A stretch of DNA of 7,476 bases from an uncultured Phaeodactylibacter sp. (GTDB lineage: Bacteria; Bacteroidota; Bacteroidia; Chitinophagales; Saprospiraceae), in assembly GCA_913062745.1 (NCBI GenBank), contig CAJXXJ010000169.1:1-7476 (forward strand), written 5' to 3'. The stretch's first letter is position 1, and the number at the start of each line of letters is the position of its first letter. Position numbers and translations under genes: made by a program. This document shows positions 1-6,261 of this stretch, piece by piece. The notes beneath the pieces are model-generated. The model ran no database searches. It was not told the origin of the DNA and was given only the letters and a program-made list of their open reading frames with translations.

Positions 1-1
1 A

Positions 2-157
2 TGCGAAATCCGCATGCTGATGCTGTGGGAGCAGGGTACTCCGCGCCCCATCCTCGTCAACAACCTGGCCCGCCTGAGCAAGGGGCTGATGGTCGGCGTA
101 CGGTACAACCGCGACAAAGACTGGGTTGGAGGGAGTGTGGGCTTTTTCAGAAAATGA
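2..157 (+). CDS. C-terminal fragment of an unidentified protein (5' end outside window)
   Basis: Reading in frame 2 from the window edge gives 51 codons and a TGA stop at 155-157. The end of the protein reads GLMVGVRYNRDKDWVGGSVG followed by FFRK. The alternating hydrophobic/polar pattern, with many Gly and aromatic residues, looks like the last one or two strands of a beta-barrel or another beta-rich surface protein; this is inference from pattern only and I do not recognise the family. Met codons at 14 and 20 are in frame, but nothing marks them as starts, so a truncated larger gene is the simplest reading. The overlapping frame-1 reading (1-333) is Arg/Pro/Gln-rich and runs through the neighbouring gene's 3' end, so it is judged a shadow. 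The gene converges on the K+ channel gene, with 29 bases between the stop codons and no clear terminator hairpin there. Confidence 0.55.
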   Translation, partial: CEIRMLMLWEQGTPRPILVNNLARLSKGLMVGVRYNRDKDWVGGSVGFFRK

Positions 158-186
158 TGAACCCTTGGCTTTGGATTTACCTGGCT

Positions 187-1368
187 CTAGCGGTCTTTTT
201 TCGGGTTTGGATAATCCGCCAGATAGGATCGCAGTTTCTCCAGTTGCTCATTGCTCCCGAGCAGAATGAAGCTGGCTCCCGGGCTCAGCACGGTATCCGG
301 TGGCGGGTTGACATGGTAAGTGCTGTCTGGTGATTTGTAGCCGATGATATTAGCGCCGGTCTGCTCCCGGATGTTAAGGTCGCGCAGAGAGTTATTGCGG
401 CAGTACTCGGGCATATCTTCGTAGGTAACTTCCTCAAAACCAATATCAGAGCGGTACTCATTGGTGATAAAGGAAAAGAACTCCACAGCGCCCGGCTTAC
501 TGACCAAAGTGGCCATGTAGAAGCCGCCGATTTGCTCCGGCATGACCACGTGATCCGCCCCGGCCATCAGCAGCTTTTTCTGGGACCGCAGCTCTTTGGC
601 CCGGCTGATGATGTTGAGCTTGGGGTTGAGCTGCCTGGCAGTCAGTACCGCAAACACATTATCAGAATCATCCGGCAGGGCGGATATCAGGGCATTGGCT
701 CGTTTGATGCCCGCCCTGAGCAGTACTTCATCGTGGGTGGCATCTTCTGCCAGGTACAGGATTTTATCTTCGCTTTTCTGTATTTGTTCCACCTTTTCCG
801 GGTCGAGCTCCAGTACCACAAAGGGGATACCGTGTTGGCTGAAGTGGTGCGATATCTCGCGCCCGTACTTGCCAAAGCCGCAGAGGATGACGTGATCATG
901 GAGCTGTTCGATAGACGACTTGATCATGTTGAGATGCATGTTCTTGAAAACCTCGCCCTGAATGACGTAGTAGGAAAATACCGCCAGGACGTAGGCAAAG
1001 ATACCAATATTGGCCACGATAAGGAGCGAGGTAAAGATTTGGCCGGCGGAGCTAAGCGGCTGTACTTCCGTGAAGCCTACCGTGGAGATGGTGATCATGG
1101 TCATGTAGAGCGCCTCGATAAAAGAATAGGACTCTATAATCATGAAACCAAGAAGGCTGATGACCACATCTGCCAGCAACAGCATACCTGCCACCCGCGC
1201 GTTCATGAAAGTAGACGGTACGCGGTGGTAGTTCAATCGCCGAATATTAAAACCTGGCAGCATGTATCGATCGTGATGCTTCTCTGTTAAAGGTGATGCC
1301 CGGGCGCAAAGGTCCGCAAAATTTGCCAGAGCAACACAGTGATTAAGCTCATCCCATCCCTTTGACAT
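187..1368 (-). CDS. RCK-domain potassium channel (two-TM pore plus TrkA-N/TrkA-C)
   Basis: This is a predicted inner-membrane K+ channel gated by a cytoplasmic RCK (regulator of K+ conductance) module. Numbering is from the ATG at 1368 (393 residues). TM1 is about residues 57-79, the pore helix and filter about 83-101 (TISTVGFTEV), and TM2 about 108-136. An RCK/TrkA-N Rossmann domain follows from about 158, with the dinucleotide motif CGFGKYG at 163-169, an acidic residue after the second strand (E187 or D189) and the typical segment DATHDEVLLRAGIKRANALI at 209-228. A TrkA-C-like domain covers about 305-385. The filter is TVGFT rather than TVGYG. The start is uncertain: the first 35 residues are not like the family, and the in-frame ATG at 1261-1263 (residue 36, MLPGFN) would put TM1 about 20 residues in, as is usual. 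Neither start has a Shine-Dalgarno sequence. The family call is firm. K+ selectivity and the ligand (NAD(H), other nucleotide or ion) are inferred. Confidence 0.9.
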   Translation of the reverse strand: MSKGWDELNHCVALANFADLCARASPLTEKHHDRYMLPGFNIRRLNYHRVPSTFMNARVAGMLLLADVVISLLGFMIIESYSFIEALYMTMITISTVGFTEVQPLSSAGQIFTSLLIVANIGIFAYVLAVFSYYVIQGEVFKNMHLNMIKSSIEQLHDHVILCGFGKYGREISHHFSQHGIPFVVLELDPEKVEQIQKSEDKILYLAEDATHDEVLLRAGIKRANALISALPDDSDNVFAVLTARQLNPKLNIISRAKELRSQKKLLMAGADHVVMPEQIGGFYMATLVSKPGAVEFFSFITNEYRSDIGFEEVTYEDMPEYCRNNSLRDLNIREQTGANIIGYKSPDSTYHVNPPPDTVLSPGASFILLGSNEQLEKLRSYLADYPNPKKDR

Positions 1369-1397
1369 CTGTCAATCGGAGCAGAAGTAATATCGGC

Positions 1398-1405
1398 TAC
1401 TTTTG
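1398..1405 (+). promoter_or_regulatory. Plus-strand -7 box (TACTTTTG) with no plus-strand gene behind it
   Basis: TACTTTTG matches the Bacteroidota -7 consensus TAnnTTTG exactly. There is no TTG at 19-21 bases upstream, so only one of the two promoter elements is present. It points toward the plus-strand terminator at 1539-1582, with no recognisable plus-strand protein gene between them. Confidence 0.3.
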
Positions 1406-1413
1406 GCGTATAC

Positions 1414-1421
1414 CAAATTAA
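1414..1421 (-). promoter_or_regulatory. Possible -7 element for the K+ channel gene
   Basis: On the minus strand this reads TTAATTTG, one mismatch from the Bacteroidota -7 consensus TAnnTTTG. It lies 46 bases before the ATG at 1368. No TTG was found at the usual 19-21 base distance upstream, so the call is weak. It overlaps an inverted pair TTTGG/CCAAA at 1402-1417. Confidence 0.2.
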
Positions 1422-1538
1422 ACACCAGATTTATGTGCCGTTTTGACTACAGCTCCGACCATTCTGCACTCCGAAGGCCTCAACCCACCCAAACCGTGCC
1501 TCCCTAAGTGCCCAGACATTCCATCCCCGAACGCATAA

Positions 1539-1582
1539 GGCCGGCTTCACCTCAGCAGTGGAGCCGGCCATTCTTTTTTTTT
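1539..1582 (+). terminator. Intrinsic terminator, plus-strand orientation
   Basis: The stem is GGCCGGCTTCAC (1539-1550) paired with GTGGAGCCGGCC (1558-1569): 12 base pairs including one T-G wobble, with a 7-base loop CTCAGCA. It is followed by ATTC and a run of nine T (1574-1582). Read on the minus strand, the hairpin is preceded by the A-run and followed only by TTATGCG, so it is a poor terminator in that direction. It nevertheless sits 32 bases beyond the stop codon of the minus-strand transglycosylase gene, where that gene's own terminator would be expected. Confidence 0.75.
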
Positions 1583-1601
1583 CGTAAAGCGGCATTACAC
1601 A

Positions 1602-3026
1602 TTAGCGCCGTATTGCCCGCATAGGCTGCGGATAATAAACCTTGATCATGTCGCCGGGGCGCAGTTTATCTTCCGGCTCCAGCTCATTGAGCTCCAGTAA
1701 GTCCGGCAAAAAATACTGCGGGCGCCGGATAGAAAACTCCTGCAGCCGCTGCTTTTCGTTGATAGCGTGATAGGCCACGATGCGCCGGGGCCAACGGCTC
1801 TCCAGCGGATGCAACGGGGATGTGGCTTCCGGCAGAGGTAACGCAGGCAGTGTGGAAAGGTTTTTCATGGGCTTCATCGGCTGGAAACGGCGCAGCTGTT
1901 TCGGGAAATAGACAGTGAGCTCCAGGCCGGCGTAGATGGAGTCGGTGCGGCCGGGGTTCCAGGCCTGCAACTGGTGTACGGAGCATTTTAGCCGACCAGC
2001 GATATCAGCCAGCTGCTCACCTTCCTGTACAAAGTACAGACTGTGGCTATAGTTTTCATTGCCGGCCGGCAGCGCTTCCACCATTTCATCCCGGAAAAAG
2101 TGGTCGGCCAGGTGGTCAGGGCGTTTGGCCTCCAGATAATCACGGATGGCCGGCATCACCCGTTTGGGCAAGATGAGATAATTCCCGCGGGTATCGGCCG
2201 GTATGAGGTCCCGTTTATAGGCAGGGTTGAGCGCTTTGATAACGTCCACCCTAAGCCCGGTCAGTTGAGCGATGCGGTAAAAACTGATCACATCGTAGAG
2301 CTTAATGGCTTCTGTAATTTGCAGCTCCAGCCCCGGATAAGCCGGCTCTATATTATGGTCCTGATGGTATTCCATCAGGTAGGTAGCGGCAATGTAGGCG
2401 GGAACGTAATTGCGCGTTTCCCGCGGCATGTAACGGCGTATGCGCCAGAAGTTTTTGCTCCGCCCCCGCTTGATGGCGCGGCTTACCCGCCCGGAGCCGC
2501 CGTTGTAGGCAGCCAGCGCCAGTGCCCAGGAGCCATACTTCTCGTATTCCCGCTTGAGGTATCCCAGAGCCGCTTCGGTTGATTTGTGGGGGTCCAGGCG
2601 CTCGTCGATGTAGTCGTTGATCTTCAGCCCGTGGTCGGTAGCTGTGCCGGGCATGAATTGCCACAGCCCGCTCGCGCCCACCGGAGAAATAGCGTGGGGG
2701 TTGAGCGCAGACTCTACGACCGGCAGGTATTTGAGCTTATCCGGCATATCCCATTGCTCGAGGTAGTCCTCCATGATGGGAAAGTAAAGGACAGAACGCC
2801 CGACGATCAGCTCGGCGCTGCGGCGGTTGCGCTGCAAATAGCCCTTGAGGTAGCCGCGGACTATATTATTGTATTGGAGGTCAAAGAGCGGGTTCTCGAT
2901 CTGTTCGAGCCGCTCCAAAATGAGTTCTTCGTCATACCCTGTTTCCGCCCGGGAGGGGGATATGCTCAGGGCCATCAGGGCCAGGAGCAGCGGCAGGGGG
3001 TACAGTTTCCAGGATTTCGTTTTCAT
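1602..3026 (-). CDS. Secreted MltD-like lytic transglycosylase with LysM-like repeats
   Basis: This is predicted to cleave peptidoglycan glycan strands, forming 1,6-anhydroMurNAc ends, in the periplasm. Numbering is from the ATG at 3024-3026 (474 residues). A signal peptide covers about 1-27, with a Lys-rich start, an LLLALMAL core and a cut after SPSRA. The SLT/GH23 domain spans about 75-215: the catalytic Glu is E105 in LPVVESALNP, followed by GASGLWQFMPGTA (117-129) and ALAAYNGG (170-177), all family signatures. Three LysM-like segments follow at about 244-287, 330-375 and 420-466; the middle one (FVQEGEQLADIAGRL) is the clearest and the last is divergent. An in-frame GTG at 3047 would add seven residues ahead of the signal peptide; the ATG is preferred because the signal sequence starts directly from it. 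There is no lipobox Cys, so it is not an obvious lipoprotein. Gene name mltD is not assigned because several paralogues usually exist. Confidence 0.93.
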   Translation of the reverse strand: MKTKSWKLYPLPLLLALMALSISPSRAETGYDEELILERLEQIENPLFDLQYNNIVRGYLKGYLQRNRRSAELIVGRSVLYFPIMEDYLEQWDMPDKLKYLPVVESALNPHAISPVGASGLWQFMPGTATDHGLKINDYIDERLDPHKSTEAALGYLKREYEKYGSWALALAAYNGGSGRVSRAIKRGRSKNFWRIRRYMPRETRNYVPAYIAATYLMEYHQDHNIEPAYPGLELQITEAIKLYDVISFYRIAQLTGLRVDVIKALNPAYKRDLIPADTRGNYLILPKRVMPAIRDYLEAKRPDHLADHFFRDEMVEALPAGNENYSHSLYFVQEGEQLADIAGRLKCSVHQLQAWNPGRTDSIYAGLELTVYFPKQLRRFQPMKPMKNLSTLPALPLPEATSPLHPLESRWPRRIVAYHAINEKQRLQEFSIRRPQYFLPDLLELNELEPEDKLRPGDMIKVYYPQPMRAIRR

Positions 3027-3178
3027 TACTACAGGATTATTGAACACTATTACGCTGAAATGCTACTGGGGTTACATAAAACAGTGTTGTTCCAGCGCTC
3101 CCGCCAACTCGTTGAATATCATCGCCGGAGGGACTTCACAAGCGGAAAGGCATTCCCGCCTGACATGTTCATTATTTA

Positions 3179-3186
3179 CAAAGGTA
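3179..3186 (-). promoter_or_regulatory. Candidate -7 element for the transglycosylase gene
   Basis: The minus strand reads TACCTTTG, an exact match to TAnnTTTG, in the correct orientation in the divergent intergenic region. Transcription would start near 3172, leaving a leader of about 145 bases before the ATG at 3026. No TTG is present at the expected distance upstream, so support is one element only. Confidence 0.4.
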
Positions 3187-3234
3187 AAAAATTCAGATGG
3201 TTGTTTTTTGCCGGATATGCGGTTGGGTAGCTTA

Positions 3235-3262
3235 TATTTTTTGCGAAAATTCGCTAAAAATA
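3235..3262. promoter_or_regulatory. 28-base palindrome, probable operator of the ScfR-type regulator
   Basis: The arms TATTTTTTGCGAA (3235-3247) and TTCGCTAAAAATA (3250-3262) are inverted complements over 12 of 13 positions, separated by AA. The core is TTTGCGAA-AA-TTCGCTAAA. It lies 16 bases before the ATG of the XRE/ScfR gene and covers its candidate -33 element and most of the spacer. Known relatives of this regulator family (RamB, PrpR) bind TTTGCAAA-like sequences close to their own promoters. Similar half-sites and this position make negative autoregulation the natural inference. It has no T-tract after it and lies before a gene, so a terminator role is unlikely. Confidence 0.65.
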
Positions 3263-3272
3263 CTTTATTTTG
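3240..3272 (+). promoter_or_regulatory. Candidate promoter of the ScfR-type gene; possible leaderless start
   Basis: TTTG at 3240-3243, a 21-base spacer and TTATTTTG at 3265-3272 (one mismatch from TAnnTTTG) fit the Bacteroidota promoter layout. The ATG at 3279 starts only six bases after the -7 box, so transcription would begin at or next to the start codon. There is no Shine-Dalgarno sequence before the ATG, which agrees with a leaderless mRNA. The operator palindrome overlaps the -33 element and spacer. Confidence 0.45.
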
Positions 3273-3278
3273 GTGCCC

Positions 3279-4766
3279 ATGAGCACGCGTACCCAAAACG
3301 AGCGAATACTTTTCGGGCTGAAAGTGAAGCAATTGCGGCAGGATAAAGGCATGTCTTTCAGCGACCTTTCCAAGAAGGCCCGCATCTCTGTTTCTTACCT
3401 GAATGAAATTGAGAAGGGCAAGAAATTCCCCAAAGCAGATAAGCTCGCTGCGCTGTCGGCGGCACTCGACGTGGAAGCGGAAGAACTGACCTCGCAGGAG
3501 CTTAGCCAAAACATGGCGCCGGTGGGCGAGCTGCTGAAATCCAACTTCCTGAACGAGCTCCCGCTTGACCTGTTCGGTATTGAGCTGTCTAAAGTAGCCG
3601 AGATAATTGCGAACGCTCCGGTGCGCGTGGGCGCTTTTATCTCCACCCTGCTGGAGCTGTCGCGAAATTACGCCCTGAAAGAGGAGAATTTCTACTTTGG
3701 TGCCCTGCGCGCTTATTTGGAACTGCACAACAACTACTTCGAAGAGCTGGAGAAGGCTGCACAGCGCTTTATGGAACTCTACGAGCTTCCCGATAACCGC
3801 CCGCTGCCGGTTGCCCGTCTGCGGGAAATTTTGGAAACGCGCTTCGACTACGACATCATTGATAACGGCCTCGATGCCTATCCGGAACTGGCCAAGCTGC
3901 GCTCCCTTTTCATTGCCAAAGACAAACAACTGCTGCTCAACGGCACCTTGACGCCTATGCAGCAGGCTTTTCAGTTTGGCAAAGAGCTGGGCTTCGAAAT
4001 GCTGCAGCTCAAGGAGCGGGCGAGCACTTCTTCCCTGCTGCGCGGCCGGGTATTTGAAGAGGTGATCAACCATTCTAAGGCTATTTATTTTTCCGTGGCG
4101 CTGCACCTGCCGCTGCAGTCCATCATCGATGACATGAAAGCCTTTTTTGCGCGCAAGCGCTGGGACGGAGAAGCTTTCCTCAGCATCATGAAGCGCTATG
4201 AGGCCTCTCCGGAGATGTACTACCACCGGCTGACCAACATCCTGCCACGCTACTTTGGCATGGATAAGCTGTTCTTCCTCCGTTTCCTGCACGACCCGGA
4301 GACCGACACCTTCGATGTAGACAAAGAGCTGCACCTTAACCGCCGCCACCACCCGCACAGCAATGGCTTGTTTGAACACTACTGCCGCCGCTGGGTCGCT
4401 TTGTCTTTGCTCAAAGACTTGCACCAAATGCAGCGCGAGGGCAAATACGTGGACAACATCGTGCGGGCGCAGCGCTCCCGCTACTACGGCACTCAGGATG
4501 AATACCTTTGCCTGACAATCGCCCGACCCGGCTACCCGACCCCCAACCGCAATGTGAGCGTGACTATCGGCATCCTCATTACGCCTGAAATCGAGCAGCG
4601 TATCGGTTTTCTCGATGACCCGGCCATTCAGCGGCGCATCGTCAATAAGACCTGCGAACGCTGTGCTTTGCGCGATTGTGAGGTGCGCGCCGCTAAGCCG
4701 GTTATCGTGGACAAACGGGAGGAATGGAAAAAAATTCAGGCGCGGCTGGCGGAGCTGGAAGGGTAA
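3279..4766 (+). CDS. XRE-family regulator with C-terminal ScfR-type (short-chain acyl) sensor domain
   Basis: This is a DNA-binding regulator of the RamB/PrpR/ScfR kind, whose studied members respond to acetyl- or propionyl-CoA status and control short-chain fatty-acid or glyoxylate/methylcitrate genes. Numbering is from the ATG at 3279 (495 residues). The HTH_3 domain is about 7-70, with the recognition region SVSYLNEIEKGKKFPK at 37-52. A middle region resembles IrrE/peptidase M78, but its HExxH position is degenerate (FGKELGFEML, 233-242), so no protease activity is expected. The C-terminal domain ends with a Cys motif C459-x2-C462-x4-C467 (TCERCALRDC), typical of the family and a possible metal or Fe-S ligand set. 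The length fits the family (about 470-500). A TTG at 3270 in the same frame would add three residues; the ATG is preferred. It is monocistronic, divergent from the transglycosylase gene and convergent with the barrel gene. The ligand in this organism is inferred. Confidence 0.88.
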   Translation: MSTRTQNERILFGLKVKQLRQDKGMSFSDLSKKARISVSYLNEIEKGKKFPKADKLAALSAALDVEAEELTSQELSQNMAPVGELLKSNFLNELPLDLFGIELSKVAEIIANAPVRVGAFISTLLELSRNYALKEENFYFGALRAYLELHNNYFEELEKAAQRFMELYELPDNRPLPVARLREILETRFDYDIIDNGLDAYPELAKLRSLFIAKDKQLLLNGTLTPMQQAFQFGKELGFEMLQLKERASTSSLLRGRVFEEVINHSKAIYFSVALHLPLQSIIDDMKAFFARKRWDGEAFLSIMKRYEASPEMYYHRLTNILPRYFGMDKLFFLRFLHDPETDTFDVDKELHLNRRHHPHSNGLFEHYCRRWVALSLLKDLHQMQREGKYVDNIVRAQRSRYYGTQDEYLCLTIARPGYPTPNRNVSVTIGILITPEIEQRIGFLDDPAIQRRIVNKTCERCALRDCEVRAAKPVIVDKREEWKKIQARLAELEG

Positions 4767-4906
4767 TAGCGAAGGGCGTCAGGCATGACAGTGCAAAGCA
4801 TAGTATATTCACAGAGCGCCTGGGCGTGATGTGCAATGGGTTTTGGTGCTCAGCCCATACCCGTATTGGAATCTGCAATCAATAGCCGTAAGTGCATCCC
4901 TTCTGC
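4767..4906. other. Convergent intergenic gap, no clear terminator
   Basis: These 140 bases separate two converging genes. The only structure noted is a small perfect hairpin CCTTCT-GCCT-AGAAGG at 4899-4914 that overlaps the minus-strand stop codon, with no T-tract on either side. I see no promoter box, small gene or RNA here. Confidence 0.5.
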
Positions 4907-6073
4907 CTAGAAGGCCTCACCGATGAACAGGTAATAACCCGAGCCTTCTCTCGTAAAAGCATAATCAAAACGAACGAAGATATCTTTTCCGGGGAATAGC
5001 AGGAATCTCGCACCAAGCCCCCCTGACGCTCTCAATTGATCTGCCTTAAGGCTATTCAAGCTTGAACCTACAGTAGCCACCCCTCCAAAAATGGCACCTC
5101 CGAACCGCCTGCTGAAGGGAAAAGGCAGAAATCGATATTCGGCCTGTGTGGCGACCAAGGCGTTGTCCCGGTAGCGGCCCAGGTAATAGCCGCGCATTAA
5201 GCTCTCGCCTCCTATGAGGGAAAGCTGGTTAAAAGGCACTTCATCGTTGGTTCCCGGTACTGTTGTATTGACGAGGAATTGGTAGGCCAGAAGTTGATTC
5301 CTGAAGGTGGGTTGATAGTACCTGAAGTCCCCAAAGTAATTCAGGAAAGAATAGTCGCTGCCGAAGCCTTCATTATAGCGCAGAAAGCCCCCTTCCACGA
5401 AGAGCCCCTTTCTCGGATTCAGGACGTTGTGCCGTTGATCATAGACCACGCCTATCCCGAACCCTAAATTTGTAAACCCCTCAACACCTGCCGGGACGGT
5501 AAAATCTGCCCCCTGCTCCGATATTTCCACTGCATTCAAATGATTGAAATCGAACTCCAGCCCCATGTAAAAGTTCTCCGACAGCTCCCTCAGCAAGCGT
5601 TCCCGGAGGGTGAATGAGAAGCCCTCAATCGTCGCGACCGGCTCCTGTGGGGCATCTATCCCGATGCCATGATAGGATAATGGAAATTGCTGCAGCCGGA
5701 GCTTCCCCAGAAAGAAGTACCTGTTTTTATCCGTGTACAAGGCGTGGTCTATGGATAAACCGTACTGGCTTTCCAGGGTCACAAATGTAAATGCCGCTAA
5801 CTCGCTGAGCCTGTTGTTCAGGTTTTTCTTAGCGTTGTACACTAGCAGCCCGCTTGCTCCAAATTGCCAGCTTGTCTCCGGAGTAAACGTAAGGACGGGA
5901 TACGCTATAAACTTTGGCTTGGCTGATTCCGTCGTATCATTGAAAATCTTATTCCAGAGTTTGATGACAAACCCTTCCTCCTGGGCGTATGAGGTTGAGG
6001 CAATTAGTAGAAAACCAATTACAAGAGGGAGCGAGGCCGCTTTACGGGTATGGAACTTAGCTGATAAAACCAT
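4907..6073 (-). CDS. Omp85/BamA-TamA-like outer-membrane beta-barrel protein without POTRA domains
   Basis: This is a predicted outer-membrane 16-strand barrel of the bacterial surface antigen (D15/Omp85) type. The 388-residue protein has a signal peptide of about 30 residues (LPLVIGFLLIASTSYA, cut before QEE). A short linker of about 25 residues then leads straight into barrel strands, leaving no room for a POTRA repeat. Family marks are YDQRHNVLNPRKGLFVEG (211-228), matching the D-R-x-N-x-x-x-P-x-K-G strand motif, the loop-6 type motif MRGYY at 293-297 after GGESL, and a C-terminal Phe in the last strand (YYLFIGEAF). Without POTRA domains, a role in protein insertion like BamA is not shown; it may be a translocation or lipid-related barrel of the short Omp85 group. 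The start at 6073 precedes the signal peptide suitably, with no Shine-Dalgarno sequence. Base composition looks more AT-rich than the genes around it. Confidence 0.85.
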   Translation of the reverse strand: MVLSAKFHTRKAASLPLVIGFLLIASTSYAQEEGFVIKLWNKIFNDTTESAKPKFIAYPVLTFTPETSWQFGASGLLVYNAKKNLNNRLSELAAFTFVTLESQYGLSIDHALYTDKNRYFFLGKLRLQQFPLSYHGIGIDAPQEPVATIEGFSFTLRERLLRELSENFYMGLEFDFNHLNAVEISEQGADFTVPAGVEGFTNLGFGIGVVYDQRHNVLNPRKGLFVEGGFLRYNEGFGSDYSFLNYFGDFRYYQPTFRNQLLAYQFLVNTTVPGTNDEVPFNQLSLIGGESLMRGYYLGRYRDNALVATQAEYRFLPFPFSRRFGGAIFGGVATVGSSLNSLKADQLRASGGLGARFLLFPGKDIFVRFDYAFTREGSGYYLFIGEAF

Positions 6074-6153
6074 CCATTTGTGTCTTCAGGAGTCTTTGTT
6101 TGGGTTACTATTTTTGAGCGCCGCACACACTGCAACATCCCTCCCTGGGGCTG

Positions 6154-6184
6154 CAAAGTTAGCCGGTTGTGCGTTGATAAGCAA
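6154..6184 (-). promoter_or_regulatory. Bacteroidota-type promoter for the barrel gene
   Basis: On the minus strand, TTG (6184-6182), a 20-base spacer and TAACTTTG (6161-6154) match both elements and the spacing of the Bacteroidota TTG-N19/21-TAnnTTTG promoter. The expected transcription start is near 6148, giving a leader of about 75 bases before the ATG at 6073. It shows that the barrel gene has its own promoter and need not be cotranscribed with the polyphosphate kinase gene, which ends at 6262 just upstream. Confidence 0.65.
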
Positions 6185-6261
6185 CAGTTGTCATTCATCC
6201 TATGGGTAGGACTTTCCCCCGTCAGCGCGTATTCTCTGCCAGGGCAGGTTTGTCCGGCAGG

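Larger units (their letters stand above)
1411..1582 (+). ncRNA. Candidate small RNA between two minus-strand genes
   Basis: This is a hypothetical transcript, inferred only from an exact -7 box (1398-1405) upstream and a strong plus-strand intrinsic terminator at its 3' end (1539-1582). Its length would be about 170 nt. The 5' part, especially 1450-1530, is C-rich and shows no obvious strong hairpin of its own; the only strong structure is the terminal hairpin. I recognise no known RNA family. The alternative is that the hairpin serves the minus-strand transglycosylase gene, or blocks antisense transcription into it, and that no separate RNA exists. Confidence 0.22.

Noticed and set aside
532..1290. 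Plus-strand open frame of 252 codons within the K+ channel gene
   Set aside because: It lies opposite a clear channel/RCK protein and its translation has no coherent fold pattern.
1433..1507. 24-codon plus-strand ORF inside the candidate small RNA
   Set aside because: No ribosome binding site, a Pro/Ser/Arg-rich sequence with no hydrophobic or other pattern, and length well within chance.
3072..4427. Long minus-strand open frame (451 codons) opposite the ScfR-type regulator
   Set aside because: Its translation is Gln/Val/His-rich with no domain, while the opposite strand encodes a full, recognisable HTH-ScfR protein. It is a by-product of codon bias.
4899..4914. Hairpin CCTTCT-GCCT-AGAAGG as terminator of the barrel or regulator gene
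   Set aside because: It overlaps the minus-strand stop codon, has only six base pairs, and has no T-tract on either strand.
6109..6116. Exact plus-strand -7 box TATTTTTG upstream of the barrel gene
   Set aside because: No TTG at the right distance and no plus-strand gene or terminator downstream; it would run antisense into the ppk2 3' end. Probably chance, and a warning about single-box promoter calls.
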